64,000 nucleotides of DNA, taken from NCBI RefSeq assembly GCF_029379315.1, contig NZ_JAQYWQ010000006.1:68317-132316 (forward strand). Reading direction: 5' to 3'. The stretch is from Nostoc sp. S13 (GTDB taxonomy: Bacteria; Cyanobacteriota; Cyanobacteriia; Cyanobacteriales; Nostocaceae). Each line of letters opens with the position of its first letter. Within the stretch, counting starts at the first letter, position 1. Of this stretch, positions 8,821 through 18,330 are shown in pieces. Made by a program: the position numbers and the translations under genes. The notes under the pieces were generated by a model. It did not search any database. It worked only from the letters and a program-made list of their open reading frames with translations, and was not told where the DNA came from.

Positions 8821-8876
8821 CGTAGACGCTTCGGCTTGCCGCAGGCTACCGCAAAGGGCGCAAAGGGCGCAAAGAA
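8821..8876 (+). repeat. Dispersed GC-rich repeat upstream of sufC
   Basis: CGTAGACGCTTCGGCTTGCC-GCAGGCTACCG is followed by GCAAAGGGC units. The same unit, GGCTTGCCGCAGGCTACCGC followed by AAGGGCGC, lies directly before the gene at 31151. Part of it reads in frame into sufC and creates a false N-terminal extension. Confidence 0.8.
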
Positions 8877-8892
8877 AGAGAAGGGAGAGAAG

Positions 8893-9684
8893 ATGATTAT
8901 TGAAAATAGTGAAGTTGTGCTGTCAGTAAGGAATCTGACGGCTAATGTTGATGGGACACCGATTTTAAAGGGTGTAAATCTTGAGGTGCGATCGGGTGAA
9001 ATTCATGCGATTATGGGGCCGAATGGTTCTGGTAAGAGTACCTTTTCTAAGGTGTTGGCTGGGCATCCAGCGTATGAGGTGACTGGCGGTGAGGTGATTT
9101 TTCAGGGGCAAAATCTGCTGGAATTGGAGCCAGAAGAACGGGCCAGAAGTGGTGTGTTTTTGGCGTTTCAGTATCCGCTAGAAATTCCGGGTGTGAGCAA
9201 TTTGGATTTCTTGCGGGTGGCGTACAATTCTCGTCGGAAAGCACAGGGTTTAGAGGAAATAGACGCTTTTGATTTTGACGATTTGATTGAGGAAAAGCTG
9301 GATGTGGTGAAGATGAATCCCAGTTTTCTCAGTCGGAGTTTGAATGAAGGATTTTCTGGTGGTGAGAAAAAGCGGAATGAAATTCTGCAAATGGCGCTGC
9401 TGGAACCAAAGTTGGGAATTTTGGATGAGACAGATTCGGGTTTGGATATTGACGCGCTCCGTATTGTGGCTAATGGGGTAAATCAACTGGCAAGTCCAGA
9501 AAATGCCACAATTCTGATTACTCACTACCAACGGTTACTCGATTATATTGTGCCTGATTTTGTGCATGTGATGGCACAAGGGCAGATTATTACCAGTGAT
9601 GGTAAGGAACTAGCGTTAGAATTAGAGTCTCGCGGTTATGACTGGGTGCTGGAAGAGTTTGCAGCTGCTGAGGTAGGTGTGTAA
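8893..9684 (+). CDS. sufC: Fe-S cluster assembly ATPase SufC
   Basis: SufC is the ABC-type ATPase of the SufBC2D scaffold and drives conformational change during cluster assembly. Walker A is GPNGSGKST, the signature is SGGEKKRNE and Walker B is [12 protein letters not shown]; the SGGEKKRNE and [13 protein letters not shown] pattern is diagnostic. I chose ATG 8893 (263 residues), which has AAGGGAGAGAAG just before it. A TTG at 8836 would prepend 19 residues encoded by a dispersed repeat. The stop overlaps the sufD start by one base (TAATG), indicating coupled translation. Confidence 0.97.
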   Translation: MIIENSEVVLSVRNLTANVDGTPILKGVNLEVRSGEIHAIMGPNGSGKSTFSKVLAGHPAYEVTGGEVIFQGQNLLELEPEERARSGVFLAFQYPLEIPGVSNLDFLRVAYNSRRKAQGLEEIDAFDFDDLIEEKLDVVKMNPSFLSRSLNEGFSGGEKKRNEILQMALLEPKLGILDETDSGLDIDALRIVANGVNQLASPENATILITHYQRLLDYIVPDFVHVMAQGQIITSDGKELALELESRGYDWVLEEFAAAEVGV

Positions 9685-11051
9685 TGAGTATTCAAGTATC
9701 TCCCAGTCCAATTCCTAACTCAAATGTAGTCAGTTTGACATCGATGTTAGATAGAGATGATTATCTAACTGGGTTATTAAATCAAGTAACTGCAACGAAA
9801 ACAGAAGGTTGGTTGCAGGATTTACGTGAAGGTGCTGCTAGTTGGGTACGCCACTCGACTATTCCCACAACCCGCGAGGAAGAATGGCGATTTACTGATT
9901 TGTCGTCTCTGCGAAAGGTGCAATTTAATGTAGAGACGGGAAATTACGCATCTTTACAATTTGATATTTTGCCAGAAGCGGCTAATAGTCGTTTGGTATT
10001 TGTTAATGGCGTTTATGCGCCGGAGTTATCAGCAGTTAGAGATTTGCCATCTGGAATTGTGGTGAGTAATTTGGCTGGCTTACCTGTGGTTGAACAGGAG
10101 AATGTACAGCAGTATTTAGCTCAAGCTGAGGGAGCGCAGGAGGTTTTTACCGCTCTCAATACGGCTGGAATAACTGATGCAGCTGTGGTTTGGGTGAAGA
10201 AAAATGTGGTAGTTGACACACCAATTCATTTGGTGTTTATTGCCGTTGCTGGGGAGATGGCGACGATTTCGCAGCCGCGTTGTTTGGTGGTGGCGGAAAG
10301 TGGTTCGCAGGTGAGTTTGGTTGAAGAGTATGTGGCAGGCAAGATGCCTACCCCAGAAGATACTTACCTTACCAACGCGGTTACGGAAGTTTGGATTGCT
10401 GACAATGCCCAGGTGAGTCACACTAGGGTTGAGCGGGAAGGTACAGAGGCTTTTCATATTGGCAAGACTGCGATCGCACAGGCTCGTGATAGTCGATATA
10501 CTTGTCATGCCATAACTTTAGGTGGGAAGCTGTCACGGCACAATTTAGAAATTTTGCAAACTGGTGAGCAGACTGAAACTACTCTCAATGGTTTGACGAT
10601 GATTTCTGGTAAACAGTTGGCTGATACTCATAGTGCGATCGCACTCAATTATCCTCACAGTACGAGTAAGCAATTGCATAAGTGTATTGTAGGCGATCGC
10701 GCTCATGCAGTGTTCAATGGTAAAGTTTTGGTTCCCAAACGGGCGCAGTTGACAGATGCAGCCCAGTTGAATCGGAATTTGCTGCTATCATCTAAAGCCA
10801 GGGTTGATACTAAACCCCAATTGGAAATTACTGCCGATAATGTCAAATGCGCTCACGGTGCTACCGTTAGCCAATTGGAAGATGATGAAATATTCTATCT
10901 GCAAAGTCGGGGAATCGATGAAAACGATGCTCGGAAGTTGTTAATTAACGCCTTCGCTGCTGAAATCATCAACCAAATATCAGTTACTTCTCTGCGAGAA
11001 ATCCTTTTAAACACAGTCAATAATCTTAAGTCCATATCGCTTGACTCTTAA
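9684..11051 (+). CDS. sufD: Fe-S cluster scaffold subunit SufD
   Basis: SufD is a paralogue of SufB that completes the SufBC2D scaffold and is needed for iron entry. The 455-residue protein has a variable N-terminus with REEEWRFTDLSSL and a beta-helix core. The typical C-terminal block is HGATVSQLEDDEIFYLQSRG followed by IDENDARKLLINAFAAEI. The start ATG overlaps the sufC stop codon. The conserved His (KCAHGAT) implicated in cluster formation is present. Confidence 0.96.
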   Translation: MSIQVSPSPIPNSNVVSLTSMLDRDDYLTGLLNQVTATKTEGWLQDLREGAASWVRHSTIPTTREEEWRFTDLSSLRKVQFNVETGNYASLQFDILPEAANSRLVFVNGVYAPELSAVRDLPSGIVVSNLAGLPVVEQENVQQYLAQAEGAQEVFTALNTAGITDAAVVWVKKNVVVDTPIHLVFIAVAGEMATISQPRCLVVAESGSQVSLVEEYVAGKMPTPEDTYLTNAVTEVWIADNAQVSHTRVEREGTEAFHIGKTAIAQARDSRYTCHAITLGGKLSRHNLEILQTGEQTETTLNGLTMISGKQLADTHSAIALNYPHSTSKQLHKCIVGDRAHAVFNGKVLVPKRAQLTDAAQLNRNLLLSSKARVDTKPQLEITADNVKCAHGATVSQLEDDEIFYLQSRGIDENDARKLLINAFAAEIINQISVTSLREILLNTVNNLKSISLDS

Positions 11052-11066
11052 CTATTGAATCTACCA

Positions 11067-12329
11067 ATGACTTTCACCTCTACCAAAACCCTTGCTGATA
11101 AAGTTCGCGCTGACTTCCCGATATTACATCAGGAAGTCAACGATAAACCCCTGGTTTATCTTGATAATGCTGCGACATCGCAAAAGCCTTTGTTTGTATT
11201 AAATACCCTACGGGATTATTACGAGCAATATAATGCCAATGTGCATCGCGGTGCTCATACTCTAAGTGCTAAAGCTACCGATGCTTATGAAGGTGCACGA
11301 GATAAAGTTGCCAAATTCATTAATGCTGCATCGCGTCAGGAAATCATCTACACCCGCAACGCAAGTGAGGCAATTAACCTAGTAGCTTACAGTTGGGGTA
11401 TCAACAATTTGCAGCCTGGGGATGAGATTATTCTGTCGGTGATGGAACACCACAGTAATATTGTACCTTGGCAATTCGTGGCGCAAAAAACGGGTGCAGT
11501 ACTGAAATTTGTGGAACTGACAGCAGAAGAAACTTTTGATTTGTCACAGTTTAAAAAGCTGATTTCTGACAAAACTAAGTTGGTATCAGTGGTGCATATT
11601 TCTAATGCTTTGGGTTGTATTAATCCAGTGGAAGAAATTGGTGCGATCGCACACAAATACGGTGCTAAATTTTTAGTTGATGCTTGCCAAAGTGTTCCTC
11701 ACTACCCCATTGATGTACAAAAGATAGATTGTGATTGGTTGGTAGCATCTGGTCATAAAATGTGCGCTCCAACTGGGATAGGATTTTTGTATGGCAAATT
11801 AGAATTGTTAGAATCAATGCCACCATTTTTTGGCGGCGGTGAGATGATTGCAGAGGTGTATTTATACCATTCCACCTATGCAGAATTACCACATAAATTT
11901 GAAGCTGGTACACCTGCAATTGGAGAAGCGATCGCACTTGGTGCTGCGATCGATTATCTTAGCAGTATCGGCATGGATCAAATCCACGCCTACGAAGCGG
12001 AATTAACGGCTTATTTGTTCCAACAATTAGAGCAAATTCCCCAAATTAGAATTTACGGCCCTAAACCAAATGCTAAAGGGGAAGGTAGAGCCGCTCTAGC
12101 GTCATTCACCGCCGGGGAAGTCCACGCTAACGACTTATCTACATTATTAGATCAAGAAGGCATTGCCATTCGTTCTGGACACCACTGTACTCAACCATTA
12201 CACCGTTACTTAGGTCTTGCTGCAACCGCACGAGCAAGTCTATCTTTCTACAACACCCGTGAGGAAATTGATATTTTCATCAAAGCACTCAAAGAAACTC
12301 TGGACTTTTTTGCGGGTTTCCTTGCTTAA
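11067..12329 (+). CDS. sufS: Cysteine desulfurase SufS
   Basis: SufS is a group II PLP-dependent cysteine desulfurase that supplies sulfur to the SUF scaffold. The PLP lysine is in [13 protein letters not shown] and the catalytic cysteine is in [21 protein letters not shown] at the N-terminus is a family hallmark. I chose ATG 11067 (420 residues). The TTG at 11055 is also in frame but less likely. There are 15 bases between sufD and sufS, so the gene is in the operon. No separate SufE gene is in the window. Confidence 0.96.
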   Translation: MTFTSTKTLADKVRADFPILHQEVNDKPLVYLDNAATSQKPLFVLNTLRDYYEQYNANVHRGAHTLSAKATDAYEGARDKVAKFINAASRQEIIYTRNASEAINLVAYSWGINNLQPGDEIILSVMEHHSNIVPWQFVAQKTGAVLKFVELTAEETFDLSQFKKLISDKTKLVSVVHISNALGCINPVEEIGAIAHKYGAKFLVDACQSVPHYPIDVQKIDCDWLVASGHKMCAPTGIGFLYGKLELLESMPPFFGGGEMIAEVYLYHSTYAELPHKFEAGTPAIGEAIALGAAIDYLSSIGMDQIHAYEAELTAYLFQQLEQIPQIRIYGPKPNAKGEGRAALASFTAGEVHANDLSTLLDQEGIAIRSGHHCTQPLHRYLGLAATARASLSFYNTREEIDIFIKALKETLDFFAGFLA

Positions 12330-12351
12330 AGTTACAAAATATTCAGACACT

Positions 12352-12400
12352 AATTGTGCCAAATATCAGCAACATATCTTGCTAATAGTTGGCACAATTT
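12352..12400 (+). terminator. Hairpin at the end of the suf operon
   Basis: An 11-bp perfect inverted repeat AATTGTGCCAA/TTGGCACAATT with a 26-base loop starts 22 bases after sufS and ends in a short T-containing tract. It is a probable operon end, though the loop is longer than in a classic intrinsic terminator. Confidence 0.55.
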
Positions 12401-12432
12401 AATTATCTGGATTTTTTACAGGAGTAACTAAA

Positions 12433-13041
12433 GTGTCATACAGTGACTTTACTTTAGACAGAGTTAGAAAAACCTTTGGCTTAACTATTTCTGATAAAAT
12501 TGATATCTTTGCATCTGTAGATCAAGTAGAGTGTCCACCATTACTTGCAGAAGTATTGCGGGAAAATGTACCTTTAGCTCTTGCCAGTAATACAGAAAAA
12601 TCTCGTTCAGAGATGATTATTGCGCCTATTTTAATTGCAGTAAGGAAATATTTAAATAATCAAATAAGCTTATTTTCTGGTATCGATTTTACTGTAGATT
12701 CAGCACAAGGTTTAAATGGGAATTGCGATTTTATTATTAGCCGTTCACCAGAGTTACTAATTCTTAACGCACCAGTTGTCACAATTGTAGAAGCTAAAAA
12801 AGAGAATATCAATGCAGGATTAGGTCAGTGTGTAGCAGAGATGTTAGCAGCTAAATTGTTTAATGAACGTGAGGGCAATAACATTCAGACAATTTATGGA
12901 ACTGTCACCACTGGAACTAGCTGGAAGTTTTTGAAACTTATTGAGCAAGTGATTGAAATTGACTTGAACGAGTATTATATTAATGACATAGGTAAAATTA
13001 TCGGGATTTTATCTAACATCCTGACGGAAAAAGTATTGTAA
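12433..13041 (+). CDS. PD-(D/E)XK nuclease-like protein (type I restriction HsdR N-terminal-like)
   Basis: The 202-residue protein shows the nuclease-fold pattern: an early helix with SEMIIAPILIAVRKYL, then Asp in NGNCDFII, the strand with VVTIVEAKKENI (E-x-K motif) and a following Gln helix (GLGQCVAEM). This matches the isolated HsdR N-terminal-type domains common in cyanobacteria, whose role is unknown. The GTG at 12433 is used as the start, preceded by AGGAGTAAC. The gene ends one base before the Uma2 gene at 13043, so they form an operon. Confidence 0.75.
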   Translation: MSYSDFTLDRVRKTFGLTISDKIDIFASVDQVECPPLLAEVLRENVPLALASNTEKSRSEMIIAPILIAVRKYLNNQISLFSGIDFTVDSAQGLNGNCDFIISRSPELLILNAPVVTIVEAKKENINAGLGQCVAEMLAAKLFNEREGNNIQTIYGTVTTGTSWKFLKLIEQVIEIDLNEYYINDIGKIIGILSNILTEKVL

Positions 13042-13042
13042 T

Positions 13043-13675
13043 ATGCTTGTCAAGCCAACCCTTGCAGAACAAAGAACAGTCCTACATAACGTTAGCTGGC
13101 AAACCTTTGAAGCCTTGCTAAAAGATACAGGTGAGGATAGAGGTTGTCGGTTTGCTTATGACTGCGGTGTTTTAGAAATCATGACTCCACTTTTTGAACA
13201 TGAAAACCCTAAAATTCAGTTTGACCGATTGATATTCGCTTTAGCAGTAGAATTAAAAATTAAAATTAGAAGTGCTGATTCTACAACATTAAAACGTCAT
13301 CCAATAACAAAGGGAATAGAACCTGATACTTGCTATTATATTCAAAATGAGCCAGCAATTAGAGGTAAACAAGAATTAGATTTAAGAATAGACCTAGCAC
13401 CAGATTTAGCAGTTGAAATTGATATTACTAGTAGTTCTGTTAATAAATTTAATATTTATGCGGCTTTAGGTGTAAGAGAATTATGGAGATATAATGGTGA
13501 AGTTTTAAAATTTTATCAACTAGTAGAAAGCGAGTATATTGAGATTAAGTTTAGTATAGCTTTTCCTCTAATTTATGTTAGTGATATGAATAGATTTATC
13601 CAGCAAAGTAAAACTATGGATGAAATTGATTTGGTGCAATCCTTCAGCGCTTGGGTGCAGGGGAAGATAGGGTAA
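13043..13675 (+). CDS. Uma2 (DUF820) family putative endonuclease, copy 1
   Basis: The 210-residue protein belongs to the very large cyanobacterial Uma2 family, predicted to have a PD-(D/E)XK restriction-like fold. Motifs in order are RFAYDCGVLEIMTPLFEHE, KGIEPDTCYYI with the conserved Asp, PDLAVEIDITSSS with the acidic residue and strand, and ELWRYNGEVLKFY. No member of this subgroup has an established role. It is about three-quarters identical by eye to the next gene, and the two arose by tandem duplication. It is probably co-transcribed with the upstream nuclease-like gene. Confidence 0.85.
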   Translation: MLVKPTLAEQRTVLHNVSWQTFEALLKDTGEDRGCRFAYDCGVLEIMTPLFEHENPKIQFDRLIFALAVELKIKIRSADSTTLKRHPITKGIEPDTCYYIQNEPAIRGKQELDLRIDLAPDLAVEIDITSSSVNKFNIYAALGVRELWRYNGEVLKFYQLVESEYIEIKFSIAFPLIYVSDMNRFIQQSKTMDEIDLVQSFSAWVQGKIG

Positions 13676-13684
13676 AGTCTACCT

Positions 13685-13737
13685 CATTGATAAATTAAGA
13701 ATTTTATCTACTATTGTGACGAAAGAAGTATTTTAAT
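13685..13737 (+). pseudogene. Duplicated 3' tail of the upstream PD-(D/E)XK gene
   Basis: The spacer between the two Uma2 genes resembles the last ~55 bases of the nuclease-like gene (12987-13041), with shared ATTTTATCTA, TGACG, AAAGTATT-type stretches and the same AATATGCTT junction. It is a relic showing that the duplicated unit began inside the upstream gene. Confidence 0.75.
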
Positions 13738-14370
13738 ATGCTTATCAAGTCAACGCCTGCTGAACAAAGAACAGTGCTACATAACGTTAGCTGGGAAACC
13801 TTTGAAGCCTTGCTAAGAGATACAGGTGAGGATAGAGGTTCTCGCTTTGCTTATGACTGCGGTGTTTTAGAAATCATGAGTCCACTTTTTGAACACGAAA
13901 ATCCTAAAATTCAGTTTGACCGATTTATTCTAGTCTTGGCTGAAGAGTTGGGAATTGAAATTATAAGTGCTGGTTCAACAACATTGAAACGAAGAATTAC
14001 AAAGCGAGGAATAGAACCAGATACTTGTTATTATATCCAAAACGAACCCGCTATTAGAGGTAAGGTAAAGCTAAATTTAGAAACAGATCCGCCGCCTGAC
14101 TTAGCAATTGAGATTGACATTACCAGTAGTTCAGTTAACAAATTGGGGATTTATTCAGCGTTGGGTATAACTGAACTTTGGAGATATGATGGGCAAAATT
14201 TGAAATTTTATCAGTTGATAGACGGGCAATATGCAGAGTGTAAGTTTAGTATTGCCTTTCCTCTAGTATTAGTGAGGGAGATAAGCAAATTTATTGAGCA
14301 GAGTAAAAGTATTGGTGAAATTGCTTTGCTGAAATCCTTTCGCGCTTGGGTTAGGGGAAAGATAGGTTAG
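13738..14370 (+). CDS. Uma2 (DUF820) family putative endonuclease, copy 2
   Basis: This 210-residue tandem paralogue of the preceding gene has the same length and start (ML.K.TPAEQRTVLHNVSW). Conserved positions include YDCGVLEIMSPLFEHE, RGIEPDTCYYI and PDLAIEIDITSSS. Differences are scattered over the protein rather than clustered, consistent with an old duplication that has kept both copies open. It may have its own weak translation signal only, because the spacer derives from coding sequence. Function is unknown. Confidence 0.85.
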   Translation: MLIKSTPAEQRTVLHNVSWETFEALLRDTGEDRGSRFAYDCGVLEIMSPLFEHENPKIQFDRFILVLAEELGIEIISAGSTTLKRRITKRGIEPDTCYYIQNEPAIRGKVKLNLETDPPPDLAIEIDITSSSVNKLGIYSALGITELWRYDGQNLKFYQLIDGQYAECKFSIAFPLVLVREISKFIEQSKSIGEIALLKSFRAWVRGKIG

Positions 14371-14482
14371 CTTGGTTGGCGATCATTATTTAAAATTAAT
14401 GCCTCTATATGTTTGACTTATATTTATTGCATAAGTGAGTAACTCTTGAAAATAGTTGCCTAAATATTTCATCCTCAGCACA

Positions 14483-15091
14483 CTATATTTGCTCCGTTGC
14501 TCTTAACTGGCTCACGGTACTGGTACTGGCTAGTGTAGAGAGTTCATTACTAGAAAAACCTGCTTCTTTATTTAGTATTTCAACCATTTTTATAGCATCA
14601 TTCAAAAACCTTTCCGCAGTTTGCATATTAATGATTTTTTCCCAATCAAGCTTGGGTAATTGTGTATATGTATGTTCTTCAGATGCTTTTTGAATTTGAT
14701 TGACATTAATTATTTCACTTTTACCATGAACAAGTTTGTTTCGGAATTTAAAAATCTCTTTAAATGTTTGAAATGGTCTGCGTCCATAGTCTATTTTGAA
14801 ACATATCATCTCACTCCATTTTTCTAGTTTTTCATCGGGGTTAAGTTTTTCAAAAGCTTTCCAGTAGCTATTATTTTCTTTTTCTCTAATTTCATAAAAT
14901 TTAAATCCTGAATGATTCAGATAAGCTTCCAAATAAAAAGCTGATGTCAGCATACTAGTCATATAGTTGTAAAAAGAGCCTTCTTCATTTGCTTTTGCTT
15001 GATTCAGAAGAACACGGCTTGCCTGTTTAAGATACATAAACGTATTAACATTTCTTTGACCTACGACATACTCCTTAGCATTCCTATTCAT
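14483..15091 (-). CDS. HEPN-like hypothetical protein
   Basis: The 202-residue helical protein contains FKFRNKLVHGK at about residues 112-122, which is the RX4H signature (R-NKLV-H) of HEPN domains, preceded by long amphipathic helices. HEPN proteins are often RNases in toxin-antitoxin, CRISPR or abortive-infection systems. The motif makes RNase activity possible but does not prove it. The gene is convergent with the Uma2 pair. Its AT content is higher than that of neighbouring core genes. No obvious antitoxin partner (MNT or RHH) is adjacent. Confidence 0.65.
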   Translation of the reverse strand: MNRNAKEYVVGQRNVNTFMYLKQASRVLLNQAKANEEGSFYNYMTSMLTSAFYLEAYLNHSGFKFYEIREKENNSYWKAFEKLNPDEKLEKWSEMICFKIDYGRRPFQTFKEIFKFRNKLVHGKSEIINVNQIQKASEEHTYTQLPKLDWEKIINMQTAERFLNDAIKMVEILNKEAGFSSNELSTLASTSTVSQLRATEQI

Positions 15092-15249
15092 ATTGTTCTT
15101 CGCTTGACTTAAAGAGATTAGTGTTTTATCGTAATTAAATTTACATAAAATCTAAGTAAAAAACTGTTGGATATATCTATAGCCGACAAAGGTAGACTTC
15201 ATTCTTATAGCCGCACTCTTCTAGGGTGTTTGATATTATAATCACAAAA

Positions 15250-15927
15250 TCAACTCAAAGAATCTGGATCTATCCCCAACCTTCGCAATTCTTGTGCAAA
15301 CCTGTCAGCCCGTTGTTCGGCAGCGATCGCCCGTTCTTCTGGTGTTAAATATCTGACTCCTTGTTTGTCATACCAATACAACCAATCCCGCGTAATTCCC
15401 TGATAGGTTCCCCGTTCATAACCAATTGCTAAACCTATCTCTGATAACCAAACTAGATTTCCTGGCTGCAATACATATTCACCATTTACAAACCGATAAA
15501 CTTCTAAAGGTGGTTTTCTCCGGCGTTGGGGATTATAAACAACATAATACAAAATCTCCATCTCAGCATAAAGTTTCTTTTTGTTGGTATATTCCCCACG
15601 TCGTCTATGAGAAACCACCTCAAGCGCCATAATGGGCATTACCTTTTCTTCCCACAACACATAACTTAAACGCAAGTTCTCATCAAAAACTCGCTCGACT
15701 CCTAAACTTAAAAACCCATCAGGCACAATCGGCGGTAATTCAGGATCGTAATATATCCCCATATCAACGCCAAAAAACCAATCCATCCGGCTTGTCCACA
15801 GCCAAGCTAAGATGGCTTCTAGCAAGCCCGGAATCAAATGTTGTAGTTGATTATCCACAGGTTCATCGTCAGAATCGGGCAGATCCTCGGCGGAGGGTAA
15901 GCAGTGCAATGGGTTGTAATTTAACAT
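15250..15927 (-). CDS. Uma2 (DUF820) family putative endonuclease, copy 3 (distant)
   Basis: The product belongs to a second Uma2 subgroup, with DWFFGVDMGIYYDPELPPIV, APDGFLSLGVE-type residues, MALEVVSHRRRGEYTNKK and YYVVYNPQRRRKPPLEVYR. A C-terminal helix contains TPEERAIAAEQRADRFAQEL, as usual in this subgroup. I chose ATG 15927 (225 residues). The in-frame upstream start at 15960 would add MPATGYAYAPT, which is translated dispersed repeat. It is not closely related to the tandem pair on the other side of the HEPN-like gene. Confidence 0.85.
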   Translation of the reverse strand: MLNYNPLHCLPSAEDLPDSDDEPVDNQLQHLIPGLLEAILAWLWTSRMDWFFGVDMGIYYDPELPPIVPDGFLSLGVERVFDENLRLSYVLWEEKVMPIMALEVVSHRRRGEYTNKKKLYAEMEILYYVVYNPQRRRKPPLEVYRFVNGEYVLQPGNLVWLSEIGLAIGYERGTYQGITRDWLYWYDKQGVRYLTPEERAIAAEQRADRFAQELRRLGIDPDSLS

Positions 15928-16072
15928 GGTGGGTGCGTAGGCGTAGCCCGTCGCAGGCATCGCGGATTCATAGCAAACTCATAATATTAATGATATCTAT
16001 CCACCTCTGACTTTTTCTTGCGATAATTCGCAAGGGAGACGCGCTCTCCACTGGTTAGTAAAAGAGGGATAG

Positions 16073-17650
16073 ATGACACTCAAGCGGTTGATTTTAATTT
16101 TTATACTGACGCCTACAGCAGTTCTGTTGGCAGTTTCGGCTTTATTCAATAGTTGGCAAGAACCTCAGTTTCAAAGTCGCCTGGAACTATACCAAACCAA
16201 TATTGCTCTACAAGCCCAAGCTTGGCAATCAAAAAATAGCAACGATGACAATCTTCAGGCGATTCGGGAAGCTATACTTGGTCAGCAACCCCTGGAAAGC
16301 GCCACAAAGCAGTATCAGGAGGCGCGTGAATCAGTTCAAGCTAATTTGGATAAAGTTAACAACAAACTTGCACAATTACGCTCTCAACCTGAAATAACTC
16401 CCATACCTCCGAAACCTCTACCGAACGTTCCTCCCACTACTAAAACCTCTCAACGAGGACAGCAGCAACAGTTACAGCAGTCTTTTAAGCAACTCCAAAA
16501 ATTACTGGCGGAATTAAACTTGCGGCTAGGAATTTTACAAGCGCAGCAAGGACAGACGGATACAGCCCTCAAGACTTGGAGCGAATTAGAACAACGCTCA
16601 GATATAAATCCAGAATTTGGGAAAACTGCTGCTGTATTGAGTGGACTGTGGAGCAATCCTCCCCGTCTCCTCCCAAATCCTCAAGAACGAATTCAAAAAA
16701 ATTTAGAAGGTTGGTTTCGCTCTACTGCTTTGGTTCAGCTATACCAACTCCAGCAACGGCAAGAAGCTCTATCAGCAGTTAAAGCTGCACAACAAGAATC
16801 TGCTGCTCAAGCGGTAATCAAATTAGCAGTTATTGGCACTATTCCCACGTTAGCAGCGTTAATTGGTCTAATACTGCTGATTTTGTTATTTGCTCAACGC
16901 TTGTTGAAAGGAAAAGCCTCGTTACTAGCTCAAAATGCTGATATTCCTTGGTCAACGCCTTGGGATGGTGAAACGGTTTTGCAAGTTTTTATCATAGGCT
17001 TTTTCTTCATGGGGCAAATTTTTGTGCCCTTGGTAATATCGGTGCTACCCATCCCGCGTCCCATTGTGGATGTGCGACTTCAGGCGTTTTCTGTCTTGGT
17101 TAGTTACTTACTGGTAGCATCGGGTGCGCTGTTAGTGCTGTATTTCTCTCTCAAGCGCTTTTTTCCACTACCAGAATTTTGGTTTCGCTTCCGTTTTCAA
17201 GATAACTGGTTTTTGTGGGGACTGGGAGGTTATTGCGCGGCTTTACCTATAGTTGTGGTGGTATCTTTGATTAATCAACAGCTATGGCAAGGACAGGGTG
17301 GTAGTAATCCCCTGTTGCAACTAGCCCTAGAAAGCCAAGATGGTGTAGCACTTGGCATCTTTTTCTCCACAGCAGCGATCGCAGCTCCATTTTTTGAAGA
17401 AATTCTATTTCGCGGCTTTTTGTTACCCTCTCTGACTCGCTACTTACCCGTGTGGGGATCGATTCTAATCAGTAGTTTGTTGTTTGCGATCGCTCACCTC
17501 AGCTTGTCAGAAATTCTGCCACTGACCGCATTGGGGATTGTCTTGGGGGTAGTTTACACGCGATCGCGTAACCTCCTCGCCCCTATGCTCGTCCACAGTC
17601 TCTGGAATAGTGGTACATTATTAAGTTTGTTTACATTGGGTAGTAACTAA
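16073..17650 (+). CDS. CPBP family intramembrane glutamic protease (Rce1-like)
   Basis: The 525-residue protein has one N-terminal membrane segment and a 200-residue extracytoplasmic-like region with coiled-coil character (QLQQSFKQLQKLLAELNLRL). A C-terminal bundle of about seven to eight membrane helices follows. The abortive-infection/CAAX protease motif FFEEILFRGFLLP supplies the EExxxR catalytic residues and FAIAHLS the downstream His. Members cleave or modify membrane proteins; the substrate here is unknown. The long N-terminal extension is typical of cyanobacterial homologues. It is transcribed alone, divergent from the Uma2 gene. Confidence 0.88.
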   Translation: MTLKRLILIFILTPTAVLLAVSALFNSWQEPQFQSRLELYQTNIALQAQAWQSKNSNDDNLQAIREAILGQQPLESATKQYQEARESVQANLDKVNNKLAQLRSQPEITPIPPKPLPNVPPTTKTSQRGQQQQLQQSFKQLQKLLAELNLRLGILQAQQGQTDTALKTWSELEQRSDINPEFGKTAAVLSGLWSNPPRLLPNPQERIQKNLEGWFRSTALVQLYQLQQRQEALSAVKAAQQESAAQAVIKLAVIGTIPTLAALIGLILLILLFAQRLLKGKASLLAQNADIPWSTPWDGETVLQVFIIGFFFMGQIFVPLVISVLPIPRPIVDVRLQAFSVLVSYLLVASGALLVLYFSLKRFFPLPEFWFRFRFQDNWFLWGLGGYCAALPIVVVVSLINQQLWQGQGGSNPLLQLALESQDGVALGIFFSTAAIAAPFFEEILFRGFLLPSLTRYLPVWGSILISSLLFAIAHLSLSEILPLTALGIVLGVVYTRSRNLLAPMLVHSLWNSGTLLSLFTLGSN

Positions 17651-18330
17651 TACTAATAAGCTACTGTTGCCTAAAATAAAAATCTCTGCTTTTATCTCCA
17701 TAAGTAGGAACAATTTACTAGTTAGAATTGGTTGTAAGCATAAATACTCGCTGAAAACCCAAATAAGAAAATGGCAAAAGCAAATCAAAGAATGCTGTTA
17801 ACATAGACAACAAACTATCTAGTTAAGCATTTATTCTCATTCGGATGATTTTAGCCATTTTCGAGATGTTAGAAGCTGCTTCTTGGGCTTCTACATTCCC
17901 ACTAACCACACTAGTGGTCTCGTAATTGGTGCGATGGCGTTTCACGCCCGTTGGAAGCGATCATAAAAAAATCCGGAAATAATACTGATTGACTTGTAAA
18001 AAGTGGTGTAGATAGCAGTTTTTGCTGATTATTGAGGTTCATTCTTCTCAAGAAAAATGTCTTGCCTAAAAATCTCCAAAACTGCCCCACCAGGATTTGC
18101 AATCATCAAATCCACCAAAAGTCATTAAGGAGCGCCAGATTTTCAGGCTATGCCGTAAAACATCTTAGCGTCCCCTCTGGAAAAGAAGCACGCTAATTTT
18201 GATTATTGGTCTTTGGGCTTACTTATACTGAAAAAATTAAAAATCTATTTATTAACAAAATACATTTACTTGCTTTCATTACAATAAAGACTTTATTTTT
18301 ATACCTCACTTATCAAGGAGCAGCACTTAT
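17651..18330. other. Gene-free stretch
   Basis: About 680 bases contain no supported gene. A leftward frame at 17911-18102 has no family features. A TTATCAAGGAGCAGC ribosome-binding region for the TM2 gene lies at the right edge. I see no shared repeat. Confidence 0.4.

Noticed and set aside
17911..18102. Leftward frame of 63 codons
   Set aside because: It lacks a ribosome-binding site and protein-like periodicity.
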